Assembly (NCBI GenBank): GCA_030620095.1
Contig: JAUTXW010001615.1
Coordinates: 394,001 to 458,000 of the forward strand
Direction: 5' to 3'
Length of the DNA: 64,000 nt
Source: Kuschelorhynchus macadamiae
Taxonomy: Eukaryota; Arthropoda; Insecta; Coleoptera; Curculionidae
Part shown: positions 23,356 through 35,939 of the stretch, in pieces
Layout of the letters: each line of letters begins with the position of its first letter
Position numbering within the stretch: the first letter of the stretch is position 1
Notes under the pieces: generated by a model
What the model was told of the DNA's origin: nothing
The model's input: only the letters and a program-made list of their open reading frames with translations
Databases searched by the model: none
Program-made: the position numbers and the translations under genes

Positions 23356-25505
23356 AGCACTGTTGCCAGATTTCAAGAAGAGATATAATATAAGTCCTGC
23401 ATATTCTGTGTTAGTAATGTTATTTTTTTTTAATTTGTTGTTTAATATAATGTTTCTTTTTCTGAATAGAAAATATGTCAGTTTCTGTATTGTATTATAT
23501 ACCTTAATGTGCCCTCTTTTGTTAAGTTAGTTTTTGTTTTGTATAATTACTGAGTTTTTGATCATTAATACATTTGTTCAATTAATCCCCGTTCAGGCAG
23601 ATGACTTTTTTAAAAAAACTTATAATTAATAAAAATGCTGTTTAGGTTAGGTTAGGAATGGTTAGGCCAACAAAATTCCGGGTCTATATTAAAACAAGGA
23701 TTTATTCAACAAAACTTATTCTGTTAGGTGGATTTGTCCCGTTAGGATTAGGTTAACTCAGGTTTGTCGATAAAATTATCGTTAAAGCTATAAATTATCT
23801 TATGATTAACGCTATAAAATCACATTTCTAATCATTGAAAATCAAATCTAAAATGGTGTAATTGGTGGGAGTTGCAGCGGATTTAAGGTCTTGTTTTAAA
23901 AAACGGATCTATAATAAAACAAAGATAAATTCAAGGTTTTGCAATCAACTATCCATGTATGCTGTGGTTTTTAATCTAATTTTTTAAGAAAATTGCAAGG
24001 CATTGGCAACAGTGTAGAGAAATTGTGTTCTCAACGTCATCTTGACGTAATAAAAAAGAGATTTCGCAGTGTATTTCTCGAATATTTACGATTTTCAAAA
24101 TGCATTTTCTCAAAAACTATTGGACCCTTCACACTTTTTAAATCTGGAAATTACTACTAAAAATGAACACTTTTTAATGGTTTTTGAAAATTTTCAAAAT
24201 TCGTGGCTACGTATAGCGTTATAGACCCTTTGAAATAACTTTAAATTGTCAGTGATAGCTTTCTTAAAATCATCTCCCCTGTCTCGATAGTGATGCGTCT
24301 TCCTATTTATATTATTTTATTATCGATGCATGTGGTCAAACATTTTTTTAATTAATTACTCGATCGCGCGGATATTGCCTCATCACGCCGCGGCTTCTGA
24401 AGTAGGTAAAAGTTTATTTAGGCCTGACAGAAGGAATATTAAAAGTCATTGGGTCTTTTTAATAACCCAAGCAAAAACACTGTTTGGCTTTCTAAAGCTA
24501 TTAAGCTTTAATAAGATAAGAATTCCTATTGAAGCCCAATAAAATAATAATCGAATGCCCGCCGTAGTGTTAAAAAAATACATCCTCAGTTTGATTAGAA
24601 TATATTATTTTACGTTATTCTTTGTTTTATGCGTGCATTTTATTTCTATAGTATAGTATAGTATATTTCTAATAGTGCCAATGATGCGAAAAAAACCTAT
24701 TTTTTCCTTTTAAAGGAAGCTTCGTAATGCAGTGTTACATTTGAAAGTCTTACAACGAAAAATGTTAAAATTAAATTCTAGGTCTCTCAAAAGTTTTTTT
24801 AACATAGCCTAAGTAAAATTATACAAAATATATTTATTTTTACAAAAATCTATAATTACTTGTTAATATGCATTTTTTCGATCCATTCCAATCGGAAAAG
24901 TATCTAAAATTAGCAATATAGTCGAATGAGGTCTTATCGTGCGGGTCCAAAGTCACCAACATTATGAATCAAATCAGAAAACAGAGTGAATACCAAAATA
25001 TTGTGTGATTCTTTTATCGAGCTATTAAATCTCAATGGGCTATTTACAAATATACAAGGAGAAAGAAAATAGTTTTTTTTTATTATATTACGCAATATTG
25101 TTAAGATAGCCACTTAATATTATTTTATATATTAAATGCCGAGGGACTAAATAAGAAAATTTGCTAAATACGTATTGGGTTAAAATTTTTTGGTTGGCAA
25201 AAACAAAAATACACAAAATGGCAAGCGCCTTAATAAAGTCGGAAGGCGGTTCGAATCAGTGGAACAATCAGGATATGTTCTGTTTATACAGCCACTTAAT
25301 GGAAGTGAGATTTTTTTATCAATCACCAAAAATTATGAGCCCAGCTTGACCTAAAAATCTAACCACTTATACAGTGTAATTTATTTAAATGCGAGCCAGC
25401 CCTGTGCAAAGAAAACTTTGTTTTTTTTGTATTGTGATAACAAAAAAAATTTACTTTGCAAAAACATTATAGATTTTTGTTAAAAACACAAGATAATTAG
25501 TTATT
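23356..25505. other. No recognised gene (intronic)
   Basis: AT-rich DNA without clear domains. 23,640-23,670 has three TTAGG units, too few to call a telomeric array. 24,650-24,666 is a short TATAG repeat. 24,000-24,240 resembles a transposon arm in style but has no visible partner. Confidence 0.4.
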
Positions 25506-25509
25506 ACTC

Positions 25510-25680
25510 ACTTACTTTTTACGTCTAAGGGTCCCTAGATCCCGGAAAACATGTTTTCTCAATTCCGTCTGTCTGTAGCTATGTCTATCTGTCAGTCTAT
25601 CTGTTAGCGGCATAGCTAAAAAACTCCTTATCCTATTTCTTCAAATTTCAGTCTAAAATTAAGGGCCATGTATGCGAAAA
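25510..25680 (-). repeat. Dispersed repeat A/B, tail unit
   Basis: The reverse complement carries GCCGCTAACAGATAG, the GACAGACGGAATTGAGAAAA block and GGGATCTAGGGACCCTTAGACG, as at 16,230-16,350. Confidence 0.75.
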
Positions 25681-25687
25681 ATACAAG

Positions 25688-25689
<2 letters not shown>

Positions 25690-25735
<46 letters not shown>

Positions 25736-25760
25736 TAATTTATATATATATATATATATT
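25690..25760. repeat. (TA)n microsatellite left of E5
   Basis: Two TA tracts separated by AAATTAATT. They replace the outer part of the left arm of E5. Confidence 0.9.
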
Positions 25761-25970
25761 ATATAACAAGGTAAGATTATTATTTTTCTTGAGCTCTCTC
25801 TAAAATAATTGTTTTTTTTAAGTAGGCTTTGATTACGCATGGCGGCCATAATGAAACAAAAGAATGCCGCATGTCAACAATCATTTTGTGTTCCTGAATA
25901 GTACTTGTTATCATTTTCTCATTGTGCCGAGTTTTTACAAAGTTTATTTGGGTTTCTTATACTACTTAAA

Positions 25971-26142
25971 ATGGAGGGTAATTATTCCAACGAAGAGAAT
26001 TTGGATATGATAGAACTTTATTTTAAAGCAAATAGAAATACACAAGCAGCTGCGCGTTCATACGAAGAACAATTTCCAGACCGACATCAACCAAGCCAAA
26101 GGCATTTCAGATTTCTAATTTTAAACTTGTTAGCTTATGGGT
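25971..26142 (+). pseudogene. Duplicate N-terminal transposase segment on the left arm of E5
   Basis: An ATG at 25,971 opens a frame for the first helix-turn-helix (YSNEENLDMIELYFKA, then QAAARSYEEQFPDRHQPSQ and RFLILNLLAYG), closing with TAA at 26,142. It is the inverted duplicate of 27,399-27,250. It retains the five bases (AGACC) whose loss frameshifts the main copy. Sequence similarity ends abruptly after the Gly codon, where the inverted arm stops. By itself it would make only a DNA-binding domain of about 57 residues. Confidence 0.8.
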
Positions 26143-26286
26143 AAAAATATTAATTCAACTATCGATGTTTCAGATTTTCAACTAAGATATTATACTAACA
26201 GTGAATACCTAGTGACTAAAATGTAACTATCACACTATTGAAAATACCTAAACTAAATTTAAATTAACACATAAAAAAAATATAAG

Positions 26287-27399
26287 TTACACCACATGCC
26301 TCCCTCCATTTTCCACACATTTTTGACATTTCTCCAATACCTTCCGTGTAACCCTTCTTAAGGTGTTCCTGTTAATATTAGCAAAAACATCTCGGACTCT
26401 GTCTTCTAGCTCTCTGAGACTTTCTGGCGGAGAAAATTCGTAGACCTCATTTTTTGCGTATCCCCATAAATAAAAATCGGGAGGAGTAATATCCGGTGAC
26501 CTTGCCGGCCAAGCAACAGGGCCATTATTAGCGATAATATTTTCCCCGAAAGTATTTCTGAGGACCGCCATCACCTCTCTGGTACCTTGAGCCGGACAGC
26601 CATCTTGTTGGAACCAAATATTTTGCAGGTCGTTTGGGGGAACAGAATTTATAACTTCTGGAATAATTTGTTCCCGTAATAGTTGCAAATATCTGTTACC
26701 CGATAAATTTTCTTGGAAAATGAACGGCCCAATCAAACGGTTATCTAAAATACAAATTGTTATGAGTGATTTAAAGCAGAAGTGCATTGTTTGGAATTAC
26801 CTATAATGCCACACCACACATTGAACCCAAATTTTGTTTGTAAACGTCTTTCTTCTAAATTATGAGGATTCTCGGTGCCCCAGTAATGAATATTATGTTT
26901 ATTGAAAATTCCACAGTTTGTAAATCGTGTTTCATCTGTCCAAAGTACTTTAGAATGAAAGTTGGGTATTTGCTGGCATTTGTTGATGAACCATTCACTA
27001 AACGTGATTCTTCTAGCAAAATCATTTACCTGAAGACCCTGTCCAATAGTAGGTTTATAGGGATGAAAGTGAAGTTTTTTCAAGACTCGTTGGACGGTTG
27101 ATTTGGGAATTGCCGTTTGTTCTTCAATCTTTCTTACTGAGGTTGTTGGGTTGTCCCTGACACTTTCTATTATAGCTGCGTTTCTTGCTTCATTATCTAT
27201 TGAATAGGTCTTTGGTTTCGGTTTCAAAAAAGACCCGTAGGCTAACAGGTTAACAATTAGAAATCTGAAATGCCTTTGGCTTGGTTGATGTCGGAAATTG
27301 TTCTTCGTATGAACGCGCAGCTGCTTGTGTATTTCTATTTGCTTTAAAATAAAGTTCTATCATATCCAAATTCTCTTCGTTGGAATAATTACCCTCCAT
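26287..27399 (-). pseudogene. mariner-like DDE transposase of E5, one 56-bp intron, one frameshift
   Basis: The ATG is at 27,399. A 5-bp deletion near 27,290 breaks the first helix-turn-helix (EEQFP...). The frame then stays open from 27,227. It contains a second helix-turn-helix (IPKSTVQRVLKKL), LWTDETRFTNCG (first Asp), and FNVWCGII at the end of exon 1. A GT-AG intron of only 56 bp (26,800-26,745) is removed. Exon 2 from 26,744 reads NRLIGPFIFQENLSGNRY, WFQQDGCPAQGTREV (second Asp) and PARSPDITPPDFYLWG (third Asp, 41 residues later), ending at 26,287 after a VCVENGGRHV-like tail. Apart from the frameshift it looks complete at about 350 residues. Confidence 0.9.
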
Positions 27400-27999
27400 T
27401 TTAAGTAGTATAAGAAACTCAAATAAACTTTGTAAAAACTCGGCACAATGAGAAAATGATAACAAGTACTATTCAGGAACACAAAATGATTGTTGACATG
27501 CGGCATTCTTTTGTTTCATTATGGCCGCCATGCGTAATCAAAGCCTACTTAAAAAAAAACAATTATTTTGGTTTTTAGAGCTCAAGAAAAATAATAATCT
27601 TACCTTGTTATACATCATTGGAAAGCTCTTAAAAAGATCTTTCCAAAAATACAATAATCCAATATGGCGTCGGTAAGAAAATAAAAAGTTGATGCCAATA
27701 TCTCAAAAACAATTGAAGCTAGAAACTTCGTTTTACCTGCATAATGTTCCTCTAATAAAAGTGCCCTAATAATGTATAAACCATGAAACCATAATACGAG
27801 TCGTTTAGAAGCTACGGGCAAAAGTTGAAAATGCACCATTTTGATTTTTCCCAATTATCTTGAAAACCACAAAAGATATCCTAAACTTCAAAACGTCATC
27901 AAATTTGTAATAAAATTCTCTAAAACTTTCCTAATTTAACCCACCCTGTAGCTATAGCGGTTTACGAGATAGCAATGCATGTAAGCCAAATTTGGGACA

Positions 28000-28137
<138 letters not shown>

Positions 28138-28235
28138 ATAAAAAAATTTGTTTATTTTAAACACGCTTTAAAATTGGAATTGAAGTATTCTATAATTATT
28201 TATTTATTGCCTACAAAATTACAAATGTACTAAAA

Positions 28236-28597
28236 AAGTAAGCAGAAAAATGGTGTTAAATCTAATAAAAAAAATTTTAGATTAAAATTCACTGGCTAAT
28301 ATCCAGGAGCCAGTGGCAAAAGCTCTGAGAAACGGTATAAGAAATGTACAGAAACTTGTGCATGAAAAAAAAACATAATTTACTTCCGAAGAAGATTAAG
28401 AAATGTACACGAAAAAATCCAAACGCAAAAGACTTAAGTTACAATGCAAAAATGGATATTCATAATGCAATTTCATAAATAAAATATTTAAATTACGACT
28501 CAGAAGATGAGTATTTTTTAAGTGATGATGATATTTTTTAGTCTGTAATATTAAAAAGTTTCTGAAGGATTGTATTAGTCTTTAACATGTATAAATC
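28236..28597 (+). pseudogene. Internally deleted DDE_3-type transposon, plus-strand copy
   Basis: This copy joins the N-terminal part of the transposase of the next entry (NIQEPVAKALRNGIRNVQKL, then KKIKKCTRK-like residues) directly to its C-terminal tail (SEDEYFLSDDDIF) and 3' untranslated sequence. About 1.1 kb of the DDE core is missing. It is a short non-autonomous derivative lying tail to tail with the longer copy. Confidence 0.75.
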
Positions 28598-28700
28598 ATA
28601 ATTTATACACGTTAAAGACTAATACAATCCTTCAGAAACTTTTTATATTATAGACTAAAAAATATCATCATCACTTAAAAAATACTCATCTTCTGAGTCG
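28496..28700. repeat. Near-perfect palindrome, ~101-bp arms
   Basis: Arms 28,496-28,597 and 28,600-28,700 are inverted copies differing at only a handful of positions. They are the shared 3' ends of the two DDE_3 transposon copies. RNA or single-stranded DNA would fold into a long hairpin. Confidence 0.95.
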
Positions 28701-29990
28701 TCCTCAAATGGCGCAATGATCATTGGTGCTATTTCGACATCTAGAACTCGTTCTCGATTCCACCAATCTCATATTAATTTCTCCGTATGTTCCACAGATT
28801 TCTTCCAGTACTCCGGCGTAATATAATTTAATGAATCTTACCAAACAATTTGCACTTTATCTGATGTAAGACCATCGTTCACATGTTTTTCGTAATATGA
28901 TTTTGCCCCAGCCCATATTAATTCTATTGCGTTAAATTGGCAATGGTATGGCGGCAGTCGTTAAACCTCATGTCCATTTTCCCGTAATATTTCATCAACG
29001 GTATATATTGTTGGTTTTTTAATAGATTTTGCCATTAAAAGAAGTTCTAGTTTCAGCATATTGGGTAAAGGATTTTGTTTGTGTTTTATTAGCCAGCCAT
29101 AAATATCACTTTTCTTCCGGGATGAAGTAGGTTGTTTATATTTAAGATTCTTGAATGATAAGATGCATTGTCCAGATGATTAAAGATGGACCATCTAAAT
29201 TTGGAATCAGTTGTTCTTTTAACCACTTTTCAAACAGTTCACAGTTCATATCATCATGGTAGTCCATATTTTTGGATGTTGAAGAAAACACTCAACTTGC
29301 ACCTGGGAGAAATCCTGTTGAAGAACCTGCATTCAAAATGATGAACCGTTTTCCCGTCCCACATCCCTTTCTTCTTTTGGCACTTTTTACAGACTCGTCC
29401 TACCAAGATTTCGAACCACTTCCATTAGAAAATATCCAAGCCTCGTCTAAAAATAACACTTTTTTAAATTTTGAATTCACATTTTCCGTGTATTTCTTTA
29501 AAAACTAGATACGCTGACTTGCTATATGTGGTAACTCGCATAAAATCTTCGATTACAGTCCTTTTTATATAGAAAACCCAACATTTTTATTAATTTTGAC
29601 AACAATTTTAGTCCAATTTCCAACATGCCTCGATTTTTTAAAGCTTGTTTTAAAACTTGAAGGGTTATATTAGTTTTTGATGTGTATAAACCGTAAATTG
29701 CATTACGAACATCCATTTTTACATTGTCACTTAAGTCTTTGTTTTTTTTCGTGTACATTTCTTAATCTTCTTCGGTAGTAAATTATGTTTTTTTTTTATG
29801 CACAATTTTCTGCACCGTCCTTATACCGATTCCTAAAGCTTTTACTACTGTCTCCTGGATATTGGCAGGTGAATTTTCATTTTCGTAATATTTTATTAGA
29901 TTTAATACCATTTTTTTCGCTTGTGGATTAACTGGTTTACTTTTAAAAATTACGTTTAAAAGGTGACGATTTCTCTTCGTGCATATTTTT
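28600..29990 (-). pseudogene. Tc1/mariner-superfamily DDE_3 transposase, decayed
   Basis: From about 29,950 leftwards the frames give a helix-turn-helix (NIQETVVKALGIGIRTVQKI), a DNA-binding linker (78-codon frame 29,758-29,522), and the DDE core. The core has VLFLDEAWIFSNGSGSKSW (first Asp, near 29,450), RRKGCGTGKRFIILNAGS, LDNASYHSR (second Asp, near 29,170) and LPPYHCQFNAIELIWAGAK (Glu, near 28,930). The tail is acidic and ends SDDDIF near 28,660. This arrangement is typical of an insect DDE_3 transposase family related to Tc1. At least six stops and several frameshifts are seen. It lies within the intron of host gene 1. Confidence 0.85.
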
Positions 29991-30059
29991 GTATTCTAGG
30001 CTGCACATTTTGCATTACATTGTGCATCATTTCTTGAGGAATTTATCGTATTTTCGTTC

Positions 30060-32030
30060 TTAAATTTTCTTTTAATTCATTAATATTTCCTGTATTATTG
30101 ACGTAGACCTTTGACTATAAATATCCTCAGAACCAAAAATCGCAGTAAGTTAAGTAACATTGTAACGGTGTACTGTCGTGCGTTAGGGTCAGACAAATTA
30201 TCATGTTAATAAATCTATATTTTTTTTAAGTAAACATATTTAGTATTTAATAATTTAAATATTTTATTACAGACCTATATTGCGCGTATTAAATTTTCTA
30301 GATTCAGTTAAGCTTGCGGTTGTACGTAAATAGGCTAATTATAACTATTTTGTATAATTAAGTTATTATATTACTATATTTCAGTATTTATTTGACGCTA
30401 AGGATGCATGAATTCTTACATTTCAGTGATATCATTTATTTAGTTTTTTTTTGGATACCTACCAATCTCCCTCGTATTTGTACAAATTTGGCAGCCAATA
30501 GGCGACACGTTGTTCACCCCGTGGTGTAGACTAATTTTTGGCTTTCCTTGTTCCTCTTAAGGCAGATTTAAAAATACGTTCTTGTCGTACACTCAAATAT
30601 TGCTTACTTCGTTGGCGAATAATTGCATGCATGTCGTTGATCATAATAAATACGAGGGAATTTGATATTTAATATTATTATCTTTCAATTGGGAATATAA
30701 CATAAAGATTAAAGCTTATTTTTCCTAGTTATTTTTCTGTTAATTTTGGTTTGTTGAATTATGATATTTATATAGCTTATAATTAATTGAGTTAATTAAA
30801 TTGTTCTAGTATATATTTAGCAATAGTTTTCCTTTTCAATTAAAATTATTTAAAACATACGTTTACTTTGGGGTTTTTATTTGCCCCGTCAGTTCAGCAA
30901 ACCTGTGTTTAGATTTGGCAATCCTATGTTAAAAAAAGGGAACATTTTTTTGAATTCTTGTTTCTCTGCTAAACGTATTGGTTTCACGTTTAGCAAGCCA
31001 TTTTATCTTCAGAACTTTGTGCAAGTCGGAAGACATCTTGACGGGTCAAACTCTTGAAACGTAATTTGTTAGTTTTTCCCAGTTACATCAGTCAGGTAGT
31101 ACATTAAAATTTGTAATTACATTATTGATTATTTAGGTTAATTGTTCAAAATTTAAGAGTGATTTTTTTATGAAATCTTTGTATTATATTACTGAATTTC
31201 GAAATCACGCCATGCCATGCTGACGCCTATTTTTTTCTTTTCCTTTCAGCTCTACACCGATTTGTCCTTTTGCCTTGCCTTTTATGTGCCTACAAACTAG
31301 TTTTTTTTAAAAAACTATTAAAATTGAAATCTAAAATTTCATATCATAATTTTGTCTTATCCATTTTCAATTCAGTACTTGGATTTCTGGATAAGTTTTT
31401 ATAGCTAGACGCCTAACTAGCCGTCTTTAGAACTAGCCACTAGTTGCTAGATAATTTTTTGTTGTCTACCACAACTATATATTTAGGCTTGCCTAAATTA
31501 AATATTGGATAGAATTCCGATCCCAATTGCATCTTAAATTCAATTTTGGTTCCGAGAAAATAAGGTCATCCCGGATATAATTCGTCATAAATCCTGTTCG
31601 AGAACCATTGAGGGAGAGGAGTAGGTAGGCGTTAAAAGAACTGATGCAGCCTTGGGCCGTCCACAAAGGTCGTGGGTTCTCCACCACGTGGCGCAGCTAT
31701 TAAGAGTTTTGGTGAGAAATTTACATTTTTTTTATTGTCTTAAAATTTTTATTAGTTTATTTCATCCGAAAATTTGAGTAATTCATTATCTTAACAGTGT
31801 TTAAATTATTGGCCAATTAGGGTACATATAATTTAATATTAGTGACCGTAATTTTACAAATTATTTCACAAGAATTTTTCCTTTTAATTATTACTAATTT
31901 TTTTTAAATTATTAAATATTTCACCTGCTACGTTGATTTTGAACATTTGCCTTAGTGTAATTTAATTATCTTCTAATAAATTTGGTAATTGTTGTTTAAA
32001 TGTTTTTTTTTATTTTGGTTAAGGTACAGA
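30060..32030. other. No recognised gene (intronic)
   Basis: The minus strand at 30,660-30,470 reads MHAIIRQRSKQYLSVRQERI, then ALRGTRKAKN and PRGEQRVAYWLPNLYKYEGDW in one frame with a single stop. This might be an old coding fragment, but I cannot name it. 31,490-31,690 is GC-richer with a 64-codon minus-strand frame of no known domain. Confidence 0.35.
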
Positions 32031-32036
32031 TAATAT

Positions 32037-32166
32037 TTTCAGAAGAAGGATTTTCCGCAAAGTCCGGCTTATAACACGGAAGCACATTTATTTCTTTTTT
32101 TATTGCGGATGGCGCCCTTTTAAAAACCTTACTTAAGCTCCGTGTTATAAGACGTGTCTTCTGAAA
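32037..32166. repeat. 130-bp hairpin element
   Basis: TTTTCAGAAGA at the left and CTTATAACACGGA pair with TCCGTGTTATAAG and TCTTCTGAAAA at the right. It may be a small foldback transposon. Confidence 0.6.
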
Positions 32167-32755
32167 AGGATGCTGTATACATTCAATTATCGAAAGGGAC
32201 GGAATAAATAATTAAATTAGTTAAAAGAACCCCGCCTGTCAACTCATGCCAGAGCCGGCAAAAGGAGCTGTCGTGCCTAGGCCCTTTTAAGAGGTTTGCC
32301 TAGTAAAATTATGTTCGTTAAAACACCCATACGTTACAACATAATTTCGCAGACCACTGTATGTCGCACAGTGGATCGAAGTATCGAAAAGATCGGGATA
32401 TTGGTCAATTTTTTTATTATACGTCCGATTTTGATGATTTTGGTCTTTTTTGAACATTCAAGATTATGGACATCATAAGTCGATTTGGAGTAAATTTTTT
32501 ATTGCATACTTATAAACATTTTGTAATTACTGAGAAAAAAGCTTCATAAGCATGAAATCTAGGTAATCAATTTTAATTTAATGCGAAAAGAGTTGAATAT
32601 TGACCGAATTGTGGCTATTCAATCAAAGTTGATGGGAAAATTTTTATAATATAGAAAATGTTCGTATGCGGTTACTTTAAATAGAAAATTGAAATTGATA
32701 AAGTTACAATTTAAGAAAGGATAATAAAATGTTTGTTTATTAGTACCTATAAATA

Positions 32756-32990
32756 CAGGGTGATCCACGGTGAATGTCCTATTAGACGTTTATGAAGAAC
32801 GAACAAACAGATCATTTTGAAAATTTGCAACCTAGGAATACACTTTGTATATTATTTTTTTGTATTATACGGACGATTCCAGGCATGTTTCATGTATGAT
32901 ATACTATATTTAAATTCAACTGATTTTTAAATATTGATATTTGAAAATCGACCATTTTGACCCTTTGATGTGCTGTAAATTATAAAATCT
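32756..32990 (+). mobile_element. Solitary mariner terminus related to E3
   Basis: CAGGGTGATCCACGGTGAATG then TCCTATTAGACG follows the end of E3 (CAGGGTGATTCACGTTGAGTG then TCCTATTAAAAG) base by base for about 30 bp. No transposase or opposite end was found nearby. Confidence 0.55.
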
Positions 32991-33184
32991 GAACAGTTTA
33001 ACTTAGACGAAAACGGTTTGCACGTTCCTTTGTCTTAGCTTTTCGTTATCTATCATTTCACAGTAACGCAGAATTTATTTTGAGGATATCGTTTTTATAA
33101 TTACGGAATTTATATAGATCTCACCCGTCGCCGTCGGTTAAAACATTCAGAACAGAACACTAAGTTAACGCCTTTAATTTGCAG

Positions 33185-33419
33185 AAACTCCAGAGCGTTC
33201 TACCAATCTCCAGACTACTACAGGCAATACGTACCGCCACCTTTTCCATACACATTACCTCTACAAGTACCAGTTCCCGCTCAGATTTCGCCTGCTGCCG
33301 TGCAAAATATCCAGTTGGTGCCATGTTTATGTCCAGTCAGTCAGGAGTATTCCTATGAAAATTCGCAGGATTTCGCGACAAGAAAAACGCAACCGACGGG
33401 TCAACAGAGGCGTAAATAA
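33185..33419 (+). CDS. Host gene 1, terminal exon
   Basis: The acceptor TTTAATTTGCAG ends at 33,184. The exon begins with the single base that completes the Thr codon left open at 21,502, then 77 codons run open to TAA at 33,417. The peptide is rich in Pro, Gln, Tyr and Ser: NSRAFYQSPDYYRQYV, then PPPFPYTLPLQVPVPAQ, then a Cys-containing stretch NIQLVPCLCPVSQEY, and a basic end QQRRK. The two Cys could form a disulphide. This composition recalls secreted structural proteins such as cuticle, eggshell or silk-associated proteins, but no family motif (for example the Rebers-Riddiford chitin-binding motif) is present. GC content is near 50% in a 30% background, which supports it being a maintained coding exon. 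Confidence 0.75.
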
Positions 33420-35935
33420 ATGTTCATTCGATGATATTAATAGGTTTTTCTATTTGTGTATGTAAACTATATCATTGCAGCTAACTTTTTACCAAATGCA
33501 ACAAATGTCTGATAAAAAGTTTTACCGATTTCAATTTTGTTAAAATTTCAAGCAATAATGGTTATCTAAAACCAATAAGTATTAACTGTCTTTAACAATC
33601 TCTTCTTAAAGTTGTTAGGCTTAGGTATAGTAAGGAATCTTTCACTTTGTGGTTCTGTTATTCAGTTTCATGACATGTTGCTCTATTGAAGTTTTTTATA
33701 TATTTAAACATGTCAATAGATTCTCTAATTTTTCGTTTATACAATCTTGGAAACGACACTTGGTTTCTTTTACATCTTTACTTTACTTTTACAAAGGAAC
33801 AACATTCTCCTTTCCCGGAGTTGAAATATTATATGTTTAAATTGAACGCGTAATATCCTTAGTGCAATAGCAATTCCTTCTCAGAGCTTCGGTCAGTTTC
33901 GCAGTTTCGAATGTTAGAGAATCGTTCTATTCACAGAATATCTCAATGTACCATTTTCCTTCCTTTGAACAAATACATGTAGATAGAGAATCGCTTCGTT
34001 AGATTCAGTTGCCATTGTAGATTTAATACTATGATGTTGGTCCAGAATTCCATTTTGACGTGATACGTTAAATCAATAAATTAAAATAAATGGTGATTTT
34101 CATAATGAAGAAATCATTTAATTGAAACGATACAAATAGGTATGTTGTTAATATTTCCTGTGATATTCATATCTTAAATATCATGAGTCTTCAAACATTG
34201 CTTAAAGATAATGAACAAGGGATGGCAAAATTATCATTTTGCCAAAAAAACAAACACATTCGGTTTCCCAGATCACAAATTCTTGGTACTTCTTAATTAT
34301 AGAACAACCTTATAAAAGAACTACCTCCTGGGAACTTAAAGCCCAGAAAACTTCGTAAATACAACTATAAAGGATCTTTCACAGACTAAACATCCTAGCA
34401 AGCAAAAAGATCGCAGCAAGCAAGGTATGGTCATAGCCGTTCATGAGACTGATCAGCAGAATCAGATTAAGTTAAAAATCATTGCAATACAATACTTAAA
34501 AAGAGAATTACAATGAGATATTATTGAAATCCTAGAGCAAATATAAAGTGTAAAGTAATGTCCCTTGGACGAGTCTCTATAAAGTTATTTTCCTAATTTA
34601 AAATTTTCACTGAAAGATATTTTTAAATATTGAAATAGGAGGGTCGCCACCTCAATGGAGAACAAATTATCATTTTGTTAATCAAATTTATTTCTACTAT
34701 CAAGGTTTAAGTCGTTTATGTTCATTCGAAACACGGCTTAGTAAGTTAAGTTTATTTGTAAATTAATTATATTATATAGTTTATCATACAATAATTGCGT
34801 TTCTTCCTCAGAGAGGAAGTAAACTGACAACTGTATTAAGAACATAATTTTAATGACTTTTTTTTTGGCCACTATTCAATAGTAAAAATATTTGTTGAGT
34901 TTCTACTTAGTAGATAGTTTTGTAAACTGAATTATTTATTGATCTATTTATAATGACTGGTAGTTTAAAAATAAATAATGTTTTTGATTTTAATTTTTGT
35001 TTTATTAAAACTCCGTTTATACCTTTTGTGGAATGATATTATAAAGATTTGTTTTGGTAAATTTAATTCTGCATACACTATACAACATATACAAAAAATG
35101 TTTCGGAATGTTAATAAATTATTAATCAAATATTTCTTTAGATACCTACCACATTTTTATGTAGCATAGTCTTTTGGCAAAATATTAGTTTTAACACACG
35201 CCTCATATTGTCTTAAACAAACTTAGCGTTTTTAACATATTTAAATAACATATAATATTTTTAAATACTTTGCATAACGCATAAGTTTTCTTGTAGAATA
35301 TTTTAATATTTAACATTATAAAAACGACCTTAATTAAGAACAGACACATTTTGGAATGTTTCCTTAGACCATTTGAAGAAAAAATTTCAGATAATTTTAT
35401 ATCATAAAGGGCTTTATATTTATGATGTACTTCTTTATAAATATTTATCTTAGTATTTAAAATACCCCTAGAACGATTTCATTAAAATTTACTACAAATT
35501 TATAATTTAGAATAATTATTTTGCAACAGTTTTAATGACATCTGACTTAACCATGAGCGTGAATATTATCATCATATTTTAAAGAAAATAAATTTTAGAT
35601 GATGATCTAGATAACTCTTTAAATAGAAACATCACGGACATTTTCGAAATTCAAAAAAAAATGTTCCAAACAAAAATTGTTGGATTCGATCTGCTTTTTC
35701 ATATGCCTAAAAGCAAAGCGAGTACCAACTTTGCTTTTTAAAATTTAATATACCACATTTTTTAAGTTTTTTGAATTTTATTCTAAATTCTGCAATTTTT
35801 TTTGTATAATATACCTTGTATCAAAAATTAACGGTTTTCGGAATATGGAAAGTTTTAGCGTTGTGAAATGCTACCTGGAGATAAAGGTTTATTTTTCGTG
35901 TCATGACTTTGATGTTTGAAGTCTGATTTACTGCT
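33420..35935. other. No recognised gene after host gene 1
   Basis: AT-rich DNA. No transposon domain or terminus was recognised. The first several hundred bases may be 3' untranslated sequence. Confidence 0.4.
34075..34080 (+). promoter_or_regulatory. Candidate polyadenylation signal of host gene 1
   Basis: AATAAA about 655 bp after the stop. An AATAAA also overlaps the stop codon at 33,415-33,420, so the real 3' end is uncertain. Confidence 0.25.
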
Positions 35936-35939
35936 TGAA

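Larger units (their letters stand above)
25768..27948 (-). mobile_element. DD41D mariner-like element E5 with coding sequence in both arms
   Basis: The right arm runs from 27,249 to the terminus CACCCTG at 27,948. The left arm, 25,768-26,142, is the inverted copy of 27,249-27,610 but has lost its outer ~340 bp next to a (TA)n tract. The paired region includes 5' untranslated DNA and the first ~58 codons of the transposase. The minus-strand transposase at 26,287-27,399 lies between the arms. The element is non-functional because of the lost end. Confidence 0.85.

Noticed and set aside
23640..23675. TTAGG units like insect telomere repeat
   Set aside because: Only three scattered units, and no array.
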